NCBI GenBank assembly: GCA_024687745.1
Contig: JAILEM010000150.1
Span: forward strand, 1 to 64,000
Direction: 5' to 3'
Length of the DNA: 64,000 nucleotides
From: Lachnospiraceae bacterium
Lineage (GTDB): Bacteria > Bacillota > Clostridia > Lachnospirales > Lachnospiraceae
The position numbers were made by a program, and so were the translations under genes. Below the pieces are notes generated by a model, which searched no databases, had not been told where the DNA came from, and was given only the letters and a program-made list of their open reading frames with translations. Below are positions 16,021 through 24,579 of this stretch, in pieces. Numbering within the stretch: position 1 is the first letter of the stretch; each line of letters starts with the position of its first letter.

Positions 16021-16908
16021 CTATTCAAGATGAAAGGTGGGGGTTGATGATGCAACTCCCGTATCTACAGGAAGGATAACATATCCTCTTGCAATAAGCC
16101 CTTCTATGATATACGGAAGTGCTTCTACTGTTGTGACCTTTGGTTTAAGGTCATGCATGAGTATCATAACATCCTTATTTCCCAGAGAATCGCATCTCGA
16201 AAATACATTTTGTATTATCTTATCCCTTGAAGCTCCTCCCCTTACGGCATCTCCGGCGGATACATTCCAGTCATAATATCTGATCCCGAGATCGTTCAAT
16301 GCCTGTTCATATAACCCGTTATCAAGAGGCGAAACGCTGTTGTTACTCCCTCCCGGAAATCTGTAGATCACAGGAACCACCCCTGTTACCGAGGCAACAT
16401 AGGCCTGGTTTGCAGCATAGTCATTGAGAAATGAATCCAGACTTGCATACACCTGCGAATAAACATGAGAAGTTGAATGAAGGCCTATTGTATGTCCTTC
16501 ACTTACAATTCTCCTGTATCTGGCAATACTTGCTTCATCGGTTTTATTATTTACAAAAAAAGTGCCTTTAACTCCATATGCATTCAGAATATCAAGGATC
16601 TTATCGGTATTGGTACTGGGGCCGTCATCAAAGGTAAGATATGCTCTTTTTATAGTAAACTGATCAGCCAGATCGATACTTCCTGCACTGGCGGTTATCA
16701 GGTTATTATAGGGATCTGTGGATTTTATCTCATTATCCCTGATAATCTCATTTTCCTTTACGGTTTTTTCCTCAGTCACAGCGGCTATATCCTTTGAATA
16801 GCCGTTTATGTCGGCCTCATAGGTCATAGCTCTGTTGAGCATAGGTAAAACAACTAAAAATGTTACAATAAACCTTATTATTTTTTTTCTTTTATTTATC
16901 TTATTCAT
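16021..16908 (-). CDS. Secreted polysaccharide (peptidoglycan) deacetylase
   Basis: A 295-residue protein with an N-terminal signal anchor (about 10-27) and a NodB-homology domain (about 88-285). The catalytic motifs are TFDDGPS at 92-98, the zinc ligands in HSTSH at 144-148, RFPGGSNN at 183-190 and the catalytic His in LMHDLKP at 250-256. It probably removes acetyl groups from peptidoglycan GlcNAc or a surface glycan. No Shine-Dalgarno site lies before the ATG, and the preceding TGCTAAAAT could be an extended -10 that gives an almost leaderless message. The next downstream gene is the bactofilin. Confidence 0.9.
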   Translation of the reverse strand: MNKINKRKKIIRFIVTFLVVLPMLNRAMTYEADINGYSKDIAAVTEEKTVKENEIIRDNEIKSTDPYNNLITASAGSIDLADQFTIKRAYLTFDDGPSTNTDKILDILNAYGVKGTFFVNNKTDEASIARYRRIVSEGHTIGLHSTSHVYSQVYASLDSFLNDYAANQAYVASVTGVVPVIYRFPGGSNNSVSPLDNGLYEQALNDLGIRYYDWNVSAGDAVRGGASRDKIIQNVFSRCDSLGNKDVMILMHDLKPKVTTVEALPYIIEGLIARGYVILPVDTGVASSTPTFHLE

Positions 16909-16943
16909 AATAAATTATTTTAGCACACAAGCATTTAATAAAA

Positions 16944-16967
16944 AACCATTTTTTTTAAAAACATGGT
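16944..16967 (-). terminator. Terminator at the end of the CPBP protease gene
   Basis: On the minus strand AACCAT pairs with ATGGTT around a T- and A-rich loop, and T-rich sequence follows. It touches the CPBP stop codon. Confidence 0.6.
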
Positions 16968-18004
16968 TATTCTTTTGACCCGTCTTCATTACTCCCTTTA
17001 TCACCCTTAGTATCCGAGTTTTCTCCCATCTCCTTAGGTATCGGCATCTGTGCCTCCCTGACCTGTATCTTTTCCGGATCATCAGCATGTTTCTTTTCTT
17101 CAGTGATCTCCATAGCCTCAGACGGATCCTTTACAAGACTTATAAATGCGATAACTGCCGGAATGATAAAGGGGAGTCCGGATATGATTCCCGTAATGGA
17201 AGGCCCTACAAAGGGATTTCCTCCGTCCTTTGTAAAATAAATTCCAAGTGAAGCAAATCCGTTAAGACTTCCGTGAGCTATGACTGCAGGCCATACACTC
17301 CCTGTCTTTATCGTTACATAGGATATCAGAACTCCCATTACAAAACAGAATAAACACATGGCTATTATACCGGTAATGGGATATCCCATATAGGAGGTTC
17401 CGTAATTATGACCCATTATCGTAAGCGGAAGATGCCAGAGTCCCCAGATAATTCCGGAAATGATCAGTGTAGGGACTATCCCTGTAAGCTTCATAAGCTT
17501 TGGAAGCAAATAACCTCTCCAGCCCCACTCCTCACCAAAGCAGGTCACCACATTAAGTACCGGTGCAAATATCAGCGAAGACAGCACGGAACTTAAGAGG
17601 GATTTCCGGATGACCGAAACAGAGACATCGGCGCCCTGTTTGCTGAGTATTCCCATATAGTATTCCATCTCCCAGGAAAACTCCGCGCCAAATATCAGGA
17701 AGTAGATCAATACGCCTGCAACCGTCAAAACAGGAGGAAGTATCCAGGCGAAAATATAATAGAGCCTCTTCCCTTTTTTAAAATTAGGATCCAGCTTATT
17801 GTCAGAAAAGCCCTCACGGGTAACAAGCCTTGTTATTACCACGGATAATGCCGGAAAAAGCATGACCGGTGCTACATTTACGGCACCTATGGACTGTATC
17901 TGCTTCCACTCAGGGAAAAGTATCAGAAATTCATACAGATATGTTATTGCAAAAGCAAAAATCAGATAGATAATAACTCTCTTTATTGTAACCTTATCCT
18001 TCAT
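16967..18004 (-). CDS. CPBP-family intramembrane glutamic-type protease
   Basis: A 345-residue protein with about eight transmembrane helices and a charged, hydrophilic C-terminal tail of about 55 residues. The Abi/CAAX protease motifs are intact: EEWGWRG at 158-164, WGLWHLP at 187-193 and the late His/Asn pair in AHGSLNGF near 243-250. Homologues in Firmicutes cleave prenylated or peptide substrates, and some give bacteriocin self-immunity. No bacteriocin gene is seen here, so the substrate is unknown. GGAGGG precedes the ATG. It is followed by a terminator and looks monocistronic. Confidence 0.86.
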   Translation of the reverse strand: MKDKVTIKRVIIYLIFAFAITYLYEFLILFPEWKQIQSIGAVNVAPVMLFPALSVVITRLVTREGFSDNKLDPNFKKGKRLYYIFAWILPPVLTVAGVLIYFLIFGAEFSWEMEYYMGILSKQGADVSVSVIRKSLLSSVLSSLIFAPVLNVVTCFGEEWGWRGYLLPKLMKLTGIVPTLIISGIIWGLWHLPLTIMGHNYGTSYMGYPITGIIAMCLFCFVMGVLISYVTIKTGSVWPAVIAHGSLNGFASLGIYFTKDGGNPFVGPSITGIISGLPFIIPAVIAFISLVKDPSEAMEITEEKKHADDPEKIQVREAQMPIPKEMGENSDTKGDKGSNEDGSKE

Positions 18005-18064
18005 AAACTCTCCCTCCGTTTACAAAACCGGTATGGCAATTCCTTCTTAATATCCCGGCAAGCC

Positions 18065-18121
18065 ATCTGCATATTACAAAAGAAGAAACTACCAACCCGG
18101 CAGTTTCTTCTTTATGCAGAT
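18065..18121. terminator. Long inverted repeat, likely bidirectional terminator
   Basis: The core stem AAGAAGAAACTACC / GGCAGTTTCTTCTT (18080-18112) is flanked by a second matching pair, ATCTGCATA and TATGCAGAT. The full structure spans 57 bp. T-rich arms suit termination on both strands. It lies just after the 122-residue gene and before the CPBP gene. Confidence 0.7.
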
Positions 18122-18139
18122 CATAATGTAGTCATCCGC

Positions 18140-18508
18140 TTATGCGAATAAATCAATAGGCTGATAGAAACTCATTGCCTGCGTATATTGATTTGTATCA
18201 GTCCTCTGAGGATCCATACGCTGCATCTGATCTATTGCCTGCAAACTGTCCGTAGGCGACATGACCCTCGAAGCATTTTGTCTGCTCTTTTCCATCTGTT
18301 CCTTGAGGATCCCGTTGAAGTCTACGGTTTCTCCACGCTTTAAAGGATTAACGTTCTGCTGTTCATCCGTGAGTGCAGAAAAATCAGTCTTTGAAGTGAG
18401 GAGATCATTCCCTATGCCCTGTATCTTATTCATGCTTGCAGAGCTTATGGAGTTGGTATTGTAAATATATGGCATTGAATAACTTGTACCTATACCGCCT
18501 ACCTGCAT
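18140..18508 (-). CDS. Small soluble protein of unknown function
   Basis: A 122-residue protein with no signal peptide, no membrane segment and no Cys. The first 30 residues are rich in Ser, Asn and Tyr, and the middle (VDFNGILKEQMEKSRQNA) is likely an amphipathic helix. The last part is rich in Gln and Met. The helix has slight resemblance to FliE-like flagellar rod proteins, but no other flagellar gene is present and I do not claim it. AAAGGAG precedes the ATG. It has its own near-consensus promoter and a terminator, so it is a monocistronic and probably well-expressed gene. Confidence 0.62.
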   Translation of the reverse strand: MQVGGIGTSYSMPYIYNTNSISSASMNKIQGIGNDLLTSKTDFSALTDEQQNVNPLKRGETVDFNGILKEQMEKSRQNASRVMSPTDSLQAIDQMQRMDPQRTDTNQYTQAMSFYQPIDLFA

Positions 18509-18559
18509 TCAGATCTCCTTTCCGGCTCATGTTTATAAACCTCGCCCTTTATATTTTCA

Positions 18560-18588
18560 ATAATACTCCTGCAGAAAAGAAATGTCAA
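18560..18588 (-). promoter_or_regulatory. Near-consensus sigma-A promoter of the 122-residue protein
   Basis: On the minus strand TTGACA (plus-strand 18583-18588) and TATTAT (18560-18565) are 17 bp apart. It is the best -35/-10 pair noticed in the window. Confidence 0.78.
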
Positions 18589-18597
18589 TCCCGTTTT

Positions 18598-18622
18598 GTT
18601 ACATTGTTACATTTTTATGTAA
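18598..18622. promoter_or_regulatory. Operator-like TTACAT/ATGTAA palindrome plus half-site
   Basis: A perfect inverted repeat TTACATTTTTATGTAA (18607-18622) lies next to another half-site GTTACAT (18598-18604). It is ten bases upstream of the -35 box of the 122-residue gene, where an activator would bind. The regulator is unknown. Confidence 0.45.
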
Positions 18623-18651
18623 ATGATCTTTTCTTCCGTTATCAGGCTGTA

Positions 18652-19701
18652 TCATAGCTTTCTTTTCATATTTTCCGGAATCCGGGAATACCTTATGGCC
18701 GTTTCCTTATCTATCCTCTCTAAAATACAGAGTTCATAAAGATCATCATCCATAGTGATCATTCCCCGGTTTTTTCCGGTCTGGATCATGGTATTTATCT
18801 GATTATATTTTTCTTCACGTATGAGATTTCTGACAGCCTGATCGGCTATCATTATCTCATGTACAGGTATCCTTCTGCCCTCTTTCCCGGGTATGAGGTC
18901 TGTTATCACAACAGCTCTTATCACAGAGGAAAGCCTCTCCTTTATGTCATCGCGCCTGTCTTTATCCTCTGCTCTTATGATCTGTCTGATCACATCATCC
19001 GCGCCGGTTTCATTCATCACAGCTATGACTAACCTTCCTGATCCTGCTGCGTTAATGACCTCTTTTATCTCATCCTTACCTGTCATATCTCCGACCATAA
19101 TGACATCGGAATCAATAGCTGCGGCTTCTTTTATAGCATCTCTCATGCTCCCGGCATCACTTCCGGCTTCTATCTGCGTTATCATCGATCTGCCACTGTC
19201 AAAAACATATTCAACAGGATTCTCCACCGTAACTATATGAGCCTCCCTGTTATGATTAATGTGATCGGTAAGTGATGCTGCAGCCGTAGTCTTACCGCTT
19301 CCGTGCGATCCCGAAAAAATAATGATCCCACTTCTGTTATGGGTAAGTTCTGTTATCTCTTTTGGTATTTCACACCTTTCAGTATCAGGTATATGATCGG
19401 GTATGAACCTGACAACAGCCGAATACCCGCCTCTTTCCAAAAACAGATCAGTACGGATCCTTCCTGCATTTCCCGTATCTATGGCAAAGCGTATCCTTCC
19501 ACTCCTGTTAAGTTCCTTTATTTTATCTTCGTCGGCCATTCCCGAAAAGAAGGCTTCTGTTTCGCCCTCACCCATGCACTCATCCGAATACTTCTTCAGA
19601 ACCCCTTCGACCCTTACCATCACCGGTTTTTTGTCCTGAAAATGTGCATCGGAAGCTCCCATATCTTTTACTGCCGACAGGATCTTCATTAATTCAGCCA
19701 A
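18652..19701 (-). CDS. PilT-like secretion ATPase with altered catalytic boxes
   Basis: A 349-residue member of the PilT/GspE ATPase family. The N-terminal domain reads SAVKDMGASDAHF, matching the GASDLHL of PilT. Walker A is GSHGSGKT at 131-138. Other boxes differ: the Asp box reads ENPVEY instead of EDPVEF, Walker B ends VGDM rather than VGEM, and the His box has VMNETGADD where PilT has LHTNSA. ATPase activity may be weak or lost. A TTG at 19701 is preferred because GAGG lies five bases upstream and it gives the family's usual N-terminus; an ATG at 19689 is the alternative. It starts 7 bp after pepD. No pilin or other pilus gene is nearby. Confidence 0.72.
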   Translation of the reverse strand: MAELMKILSAVKDMGASDAHFQDKKPVMVRVEGVLKKYSDECMGEGETEAFFSGMADEDKIKELNRSGRIRFAIDTGNAGRIRTDLFLERGGYSAVVRFIPDHIPDTERCEIPKEITELTHNRSGIIIFSGSHGSGKTTAAASLTDHINHNREAHIVTVENPVEYVFDSGRSMITQIEAGSDAGSMRDAIKEAAAIDSDVIMVGDMTGKDEIKEVINAAGSGRLVIAVMNETGADDVIRQIIRAEDKDRRDDIKERLSSVIRAVVITDLIPGKEGRRIPVHEIMIADQAVRNLIREEKYNQINTMIQTGKNRGMITMDDDLYELCILERIDKETAIRYSRIPENMKRKL

Positions 19702-19708
19702 GGCAACC

Positions 19709-21151
19709 TCACATTCTTTCCAAAACCGAAAGCAGGAATTCATAAGTGCGAAGCACAGAATCAAGATCGAGCGACTCATCCGGAGTATGGATGTCTTTCA
19801 TGTCAGGACCTATGGATACACAGTCAAGCCCTTCTATCCTGCCATTAAAAATACCGCACTCAAGCCCTGCATGTATAACGGTGATCTTCGGACTCTTTTT
19901 ATACTTTTCCTCATATGTTTCCCGCATGATCGATAAGAGTCCTGAATCACTGTTAAATTCCCATGCCGGATAGTCTCCGGAATGGTCGGTATATCCGCAA
20001 AAAAGCTCAGTAAGACAGTCAAGCCTGCTGCAAAGCTCCATTTTCTCCGAATCCATCGAGCTTCTTAGCAGAAACGAAAAGACGATTTCCTTTTCATGGC
20101 TGTTTACAATACCAAGATTTAAGGATGTGCGTACAAGTCCTTCTATGGCCGGGCTCATCTTCTGTATCGCATTGGGGCAAAGATACAAAAATCCCAATAC
20201 CCTGTCAGCTGAATCCTTATCTAAAACCATGAACTTTGCACTTTCCTTTTTTTCTATCTCTAATTCTATCCCGGGATCGGTAAACTCATACTCATTTTTT
20301 ATATCTTCAAATATATCCGTTATAGCATCCGTGATCTTCTCTGCTTCATCCGCATCCTTTATGATAAATTCCGCATCCGACCTCCTGGGTATCGCATTAT
20401 CCTTTGATCCCCCGTCTATAGATATAAGGCCTATCCTGTCACGTATATGATAAAGAAGCCTTCCCATAAGCTTATTGGCATTTCCCCTGCCTCTGTTTAT
20501 ATCCTCCCCCGAATGGCCTCCCTTAAGGCCCTTTACGCTAAGCCTTATCAGCGTTCCCAAAGACTCTTTAAAGCTGACGGGGATATGGCATTTAACACTT
20601 CTTCCACCTGCACATCCGATAATAAATATACCTTCATCCTCAGAATCAAGGTTTATCATCCTTTTCGAGCTGAGTACGGATGTATCCAGCGCAGAGGCCC
20701 CGACCATACCGATCTCCTCATCGGAGGTTATAACAGCCTCTATGGGCGGATGTTTGATATCATCTGCTTCAAGTATCGCAAGTATATATGCAACCGCTAT
20801 CCCGTCATCTCCTCCAAGGGTAGTACCTTCAGCACTTAAAACCCTTCCGCAGAGCTTAAGTCTAAGACCGTCCCTGTCAAAATCTATGTCTGTTCCTTCA
20901 TTCTTTTCGCAGACCATATCCATATGTCCCTGAAGTATAACAGGATCGGATTTCTCACAGCCCTGACTTCCGTCCTTGAATATTATGATATTATTGTTTT
21001 TATCCTGAATATATTTAAGGCTCTGCCTTATGGCAAAGCCCTTTAAATATTCACTTATTCTCTCTGTTTTTCCCGAGCCTCTTGGGATCGATGAGATCTC
21101 CTCAAAATAAAACAGTACCCGTTCAGGCTCCATTCCCTTAAGCAGCCTCAT
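19709..21151 (-). CDS. pepD: Aminoacyl-histidine dipeptidase (Xaa-His dipeptidase), M20 family
   Basis: A 480-residue di-zinc peptidase that releases amino acids from X-His and other dipeptides. Metal-site motifs are ILQGHMDMVCEK (His76, Asp78), GTTLGGDDGIAVA (Asp115) and TSDEEIGMVGA (Glu145/146, catalytic pair). Length fits PepD. The ATG at 21151 is chosen for AGGAG eight bases upstream; an in-frame TTG two codons earlier is too close to that site. It sits between a c-di-GMP phosphodiesterase and the PilT-like gene with short gaps, so all three may share a transcript, although no functional link is obvious. Confidence 0.92.
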   Translation of the reverse strand: MRLLKGMEPERVLFYFEEISSIPRGSGKTERISEYLKGFAIRQSLKYIQDKNNNIIIFKDGSQGCEKSDPVILQGHMDMVCEKNEGTDIDFDRDGLRLKLCGRVLSAEGTTLGGDDGIAVAYILAILEADDIKHPPIEAVITSDEEIGMVGASALDTSVLSSKRMINLDSEDEGIFIIGCAGGRSVKCHIPVSFKESLGTLIRLSVKGLKGGHSGEDINRGRGNANKLMGRLLYHIRDRIGLISIDGGSKDNAIPRRSDAEFIIKDADEAEKITDAITDIFEDIKNEYEFTDPGIELEIEKKESAKFMVLDKDSADRVLGFLYLCPNAIQKMSPAIEGLVRTSLNLGIVNSHEKEIVFSFLLRSSMDSEKMELCSRLDCLTELFCGYTDHSGDYPAWEFNSDSGLLSIMRETYEEKYKKSPKITVIHAGLECGIFNGRIEGLDCVSIGPDMKDIHTPDESLDLDSVLRTYEFLLSVLERM

Positions 21152-21170
21152 AAGCAATTCTCCTCACTCC

Positions 21171-22868
21171 TTACTTCCCGTATTCTTCCATCCATTTCAG
21201 AAAATCATCTATTTCGACAGGCTTAGAGTAATAATACCCCTGGAAGGATGTTACATAATAATGATCTCTGAGGTATTCAGCCATCTTCTGCGTTTCTATT
21301 CCCTCAACACACACATTCTTATCCAGCTCCTTTGCACAGCTGGTGATAGCTCTCATAAGACTTTGTTTTGAAGGATTTGTTTCTATGTCATCTACAAAGC
21401 TCTTGTCTATCTTTATCTGATCGACCGGAAGATCCGCAAGGAGATTAAGTGCCGAATAGCCGGTTCCAAAATCATCAAGCGCGGTCTGCATTCCCAGTGT
21501 TTTCAAAAATATCATATGATTTCTCAGCATATCCTGATCCAACAGCTTACACCTCTCTGTAAGCTCCATCTTGATATTATCCGCACTTATTCCTTCTTCC
21601 CTTATTATGGCATCGACACTGGCTTTAAAATCATCCCTCTGCAGCTGGGGATAAGCCAGATTAATATTGACAACAAATGATGGATCCCTTTTTATTATCT
21701 TCTTCAGATCGTTTATAGCCTGCCTTAATATCCAGTTTCCGAGATCAAAGAATATAGGGTCTCTTTCAAGCCATGGTATAAAGTCATTCGGCGGTATGAT
21801 CCTGTTGTCCTTGTTTCTCCATCTCAGTAATGCCTCCATACCTACGGGTTTTTCCGTATGGGCATCCATGATAGGCTGATAGCAAAGGAAAAACCCTTTA
21901 AAATTCTCACCTATACAGTTTCTTATCTCATTTATCAGTCTTAGCCTTTTCTCATTATCGTCAAAAGTATCATTGTCTATGATCACAAGCTCAGGCGAAT
22001 TATCTTCCTTAGCCTTATCCAGAGCATATAGTATACTGTTGTAAATGGTATTGACCGAAAGATCAACATCCTCCACCTTCATGAGTGCCGAACAGACTTC
22101 AACGGAAATATGAACTCCATCTACTATTAGTTCGTTCTCGCAGTATCGTCTGAAGCTTGCATACCTTTCCCGAAGCTCCTCCTCTGCGATCCCCTTATTA
22201 TCAACAGCTACTACTATCTTGGTCCCGTCAGTCCTGAATATCCCTGCCCCGGGATTGATCGACCTTATATACTCGGCAAGCTCCTTGAGCACTCTGTTAC
22301 CAAAAATATAACCATAAGCGGTATTAACCTCAAAGAAATTCTTTATGCCGCTTATCATAAAATAATATGGAATATTATTATTCCTGCGGTATCCCATATG
22401 CTTAAACATATGTGTTCTTCCCGGCAGACCCGTTACCGGATCTATAGTATCATTCTTCTCATGATTTACGATCGTACCTGCGAAGAAAAGCGGCTTACCC
22501 TCTTTATCCTTTATGATCCGGCCCTTGCACGAAACAGTCACATATTTTCCAAACTTATTCCTTGCCCTGTAGGTAAAATCATGTGTATCGGTCTTGCCTG
22601 TAAACAAGTCCATAATACTGGCCTGATATGCCTCAAAATCATTGGGATCTATGAGTTCGTTCCATATAATCCCCGAATGATACATCCTCATATCCGGAAG
22701 TCCGAAATAATCAACTGCCTCCGGTGACCAATACGAATAATCATTGGCCATATTACTCAGAAATACATATTTTCCATCTGACGTATTTGAAAAAGAAGAA
22801 AATATCTCCGGAAAATATTTAGCGACTAAATCCCTGTCAATTTTATCATCCCTGAACTCGTCCGACAC
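21171..22868 (-). CDS. c-di-GMP phosphodiesterase (PAS, degenerate GGDEF, EAL)
   Basis: A protein of about 565 residues with an N-terminal PAS domain (about 20-140), a GGDEF-like domain (about 150-300) and an EAL domain (about 310-560). The GGDEF signature is replaced by RTDGTK near residue 211, so that domain cannot make c-di-GMP. The EAL domain looks intact: GMEALLRW near 343, NINLAYPQL, ELTER, DDFGTGYS near 463 and FQGYYYSKPV. It should hydrolyse c-di-GMP to pGpG. The start is uncertain: the GTG at 22868 follows a GGGGG site, while an in-frame TTG at 22925 would add 19 residues. It opposes the cyclase at 2888-4321. Confidence 0.86.
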   Translation of the reverse strand: MSDEFRDDKIDRDLVAKYFPEIFSSFSNTSDGKYVFLSNMANDYSYWSPEAVDYFGLPDMRMYHSGIIWNELIDPNDFEAYQASIMDLFTGKTDTHDFTYRARNKFGKYVTVSCKGRIIKDKEGKPLFFAGTIVNHEKNDTIDPVTGLPGRTHMFKHMGYRRNNNIPYYFMISGIKNFFEVNTAYGYIFGNRVLKELAEYIRSINPGAGIFRTDGTKIVVAVDNKGIAEEELRERYASFRRYCENELIVDGVHISVEVCSALMKVEDVDLSVNTIYNSILYALDKAKEDNSPELVIIDNDTFDDNEKRLRLINEIRNCIGENFKGFFLCYQPIMDAHTEKPVGMEALLRWRNKDNRIIPPNDFIPWLERDPIFFDLGNWILRQAINDLKKIIKRDPSFVVNINLAYPQLQRDDFKASVDAIIREEGISADNIKMELTERCKLLDQDMLRNHMIFLKTLGMQTALDDFGTGYSALNLLADLPVDQIKIDKSFVDDIETNPSKQSLMRAITSCAKELDKNVCVEGIETQKMAEYLRDHYYVTSFQGYYYSKPVEIDDFLKWMEEYGK

Positions 22869-23017
22869 TTCCAACCCCCATGTGACCGGATAAACAGATA
22901 TCCGTCCTGATATTTGTCCTGTCAAAATACAGTATATAATATTATAATTATATCACGTTGTCACAGAAAGGCAAAGAAATCATTACCTTTTGCCTGATTA
23001 CATCTGTATTTGTACTT

Positions 23018-24562
23018 TTACCTTTGATCATCCTCTGTAAGAGCATACTTCTGCTTGACCATATGCTCCTCCTCGTAACAGTCAAATACAAACTTTATCT
23101 CTCCCTCATCCATCTTTGGTGTGAAAAGACTAACCACAGGTACTATGACAAGTCCCGCTATCATAGCTGCCGCTCCTGCATTTATAGGACTCTGAATGAA
23201 TTTTGTTGCCGGGAACATATTGAGTACGGTAATGAGTATTCCCGATGCAAAGCTTGCCCATACGGAGGCTCTTGTAACCCCCTTCCAGTACAGCCCATAC
23301 ATAAACGGTGCAAGAAAGGCACCTGCCAATGCTCCCCAGGATATTCCCATGAGCTGGGCTATGAATGTAGGAGGATTAAGGGCTATTATTACGGAAAGGA
23401 CAATAAATACCACAAGGAATATCCTCATCGTAACGATCTGTTTCTTCTCATCCATATCCTTAACAAAATTTCCCTTTATAAGATCTATGGTAAGTGTTGA
23501 GCTTGATGTTAACACAAGCGAAGCAAGTGTTGACATTGATGCGGAGAGCACAAGCATTATAACAACACCTATCAGAATATCCGGCAGTGTGGAAAGCATT
23601 GCAGGTATGATAGAATCATAGGCAACCGAACCATCGGCGTTATGGATCGCCGGTGTATCATACAGTCTTCCGAATCCTCCGAGAAAATAACAGCCACCCG
23701 CGATTATCACAGCAAAGGCCGTAGATATAATGGTTCCGGTCTGCACGGCCTTCTCATCCCTTATCGCATAAAACTTCTGTACCATCTGGGGAAGACCCCA
23801 TGTTCCAAGTGATGTAAGGATAACTACTCCAAGAAGGTTTTTGGGATCTGTTCCCAAAAAGGCAGTGAACGCTCCGGGCTGTCCCATTGTTGCCGGAACA
23901 TCCGAAGGAAGCTTTGCAAGCTCCATTATAGAGGCATTAAGTCCTCCGTTCTGGGAAAGAATGGCAAGTATTACCGCAATTATACCTACTATCATTATGA
24001 TACCCTGGATAAAATCATTTATCGCAGTAGCCATATAACCGCCGAGTATAACATATACACAGGTCAGTGCTGCCATAACCACAACACATACGGTATAGGG
24101 TATATTAAAAGCCATCCCGAAAAGTCTCGACAGTCCGTTATACACTGATGATGTATAAGGTATCAGGAAAACAAAGGATATTACAGCGGCAACTATCCTC
24201 AACTCCTTACTGTGATATCTTTTTCCAAAGAAATCCGGCATTGTCTTGGCGTCAAGGAATTTGGTCATTATCCTTGTACGTCTTCCAAGCACCGCCCAAG
24301 CAAGCAGTGAACCTATAAAAGCATTTCCCAGGCCGATCCAGGTTGTGGCCATTCCGTATTTATATCCGAACTGTCCGGCATACCCTACAAAGACAACCGC
24401 CGAAAAATACGATGTTCCATAGGCGAACGCTGTAAGCCACGGGCCTACCTTTCTGCCTCCGAGCACAAAATCGTTAACATTGGTGGAATGTCTTCTTGAA
24501 TACAGTCCCACAGCGATCATGATCGCAAAAAATAACACAAGCAAAAAAATCTTAATTCCCAC
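23018..24562 (-). CDS. Sodium:solute symporter (SSS family), substrate unknown
   Basis: A 514-residue protein with about 13 transmembrane helices of the LeuT-fold sodium:solute symporter family (PutP/PanF type). The N-terminal segment VNDFVLGGRKVGPWLTAFAY and the following SYFSAVVFVGYAGQFGYKYG are typical. The Na2-site helix contains SASMSTLASLVLTSSSTL. The substrate could be proline, pantothenate or another small solute and cannot be told from sequence alone. The start is a GTG with GGAGGG eight bases upstream. A charged C-terminal tail follows the last helix. Confidence 0.85.
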   Translation of the reverse strand: MGIKIFLLVLFFAIMIAVGLYSRRHSTNVNDFVLGGRKVGPWLTAFAYGTSYFSAVVFVGYAGQFGYKYGMATTWIGLGNAFIGSLLAWAVLGRRTRIMTKFLDAKTMPDFFGKRYHSKELRIVAAVISFVFLIPYTSSVYNGLSRLFGMAFNIPYTVCVVVMAALTCVYVILGGYMATAINDFIQGIIMIVGIIAVILAILSQNGGLNASIMELAKLPSDVPATMGQPGAFTAFLGTDPKNLLGVVILTSLGTWGLPQMVQKFYAIRDEKAVQTGTIISTAFAVIIAGGCYFLGGFGRLYDTPAIHNADGSVAYDSIIPAMLSTLPDILIGVVIMLVLSASMSTLASLVLTSSSTLTIDLIKGNFVKDMDEKKQIVTMRIFLVVFIVLSVIIALNPPTFIAQLMGISWGALAGAFLAPFMYGLYWKGVTRASVWASFASGILITVLNMFPATKFIQSPINAGAAAMIAGLVIVPVVSLFTPKMDEGEIKFVFDCYEEEHMVKQKYALTEDDQR

Positions 24563-24579
24563 TTTCCTGTCCCTCCATA

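Noticed and set aside
16967..18004. CPBP protease as bacteriocin immunity
   Set aside because: No bacteriocin-like peptide gene, leader peptide or ABC exporter is adjacent.
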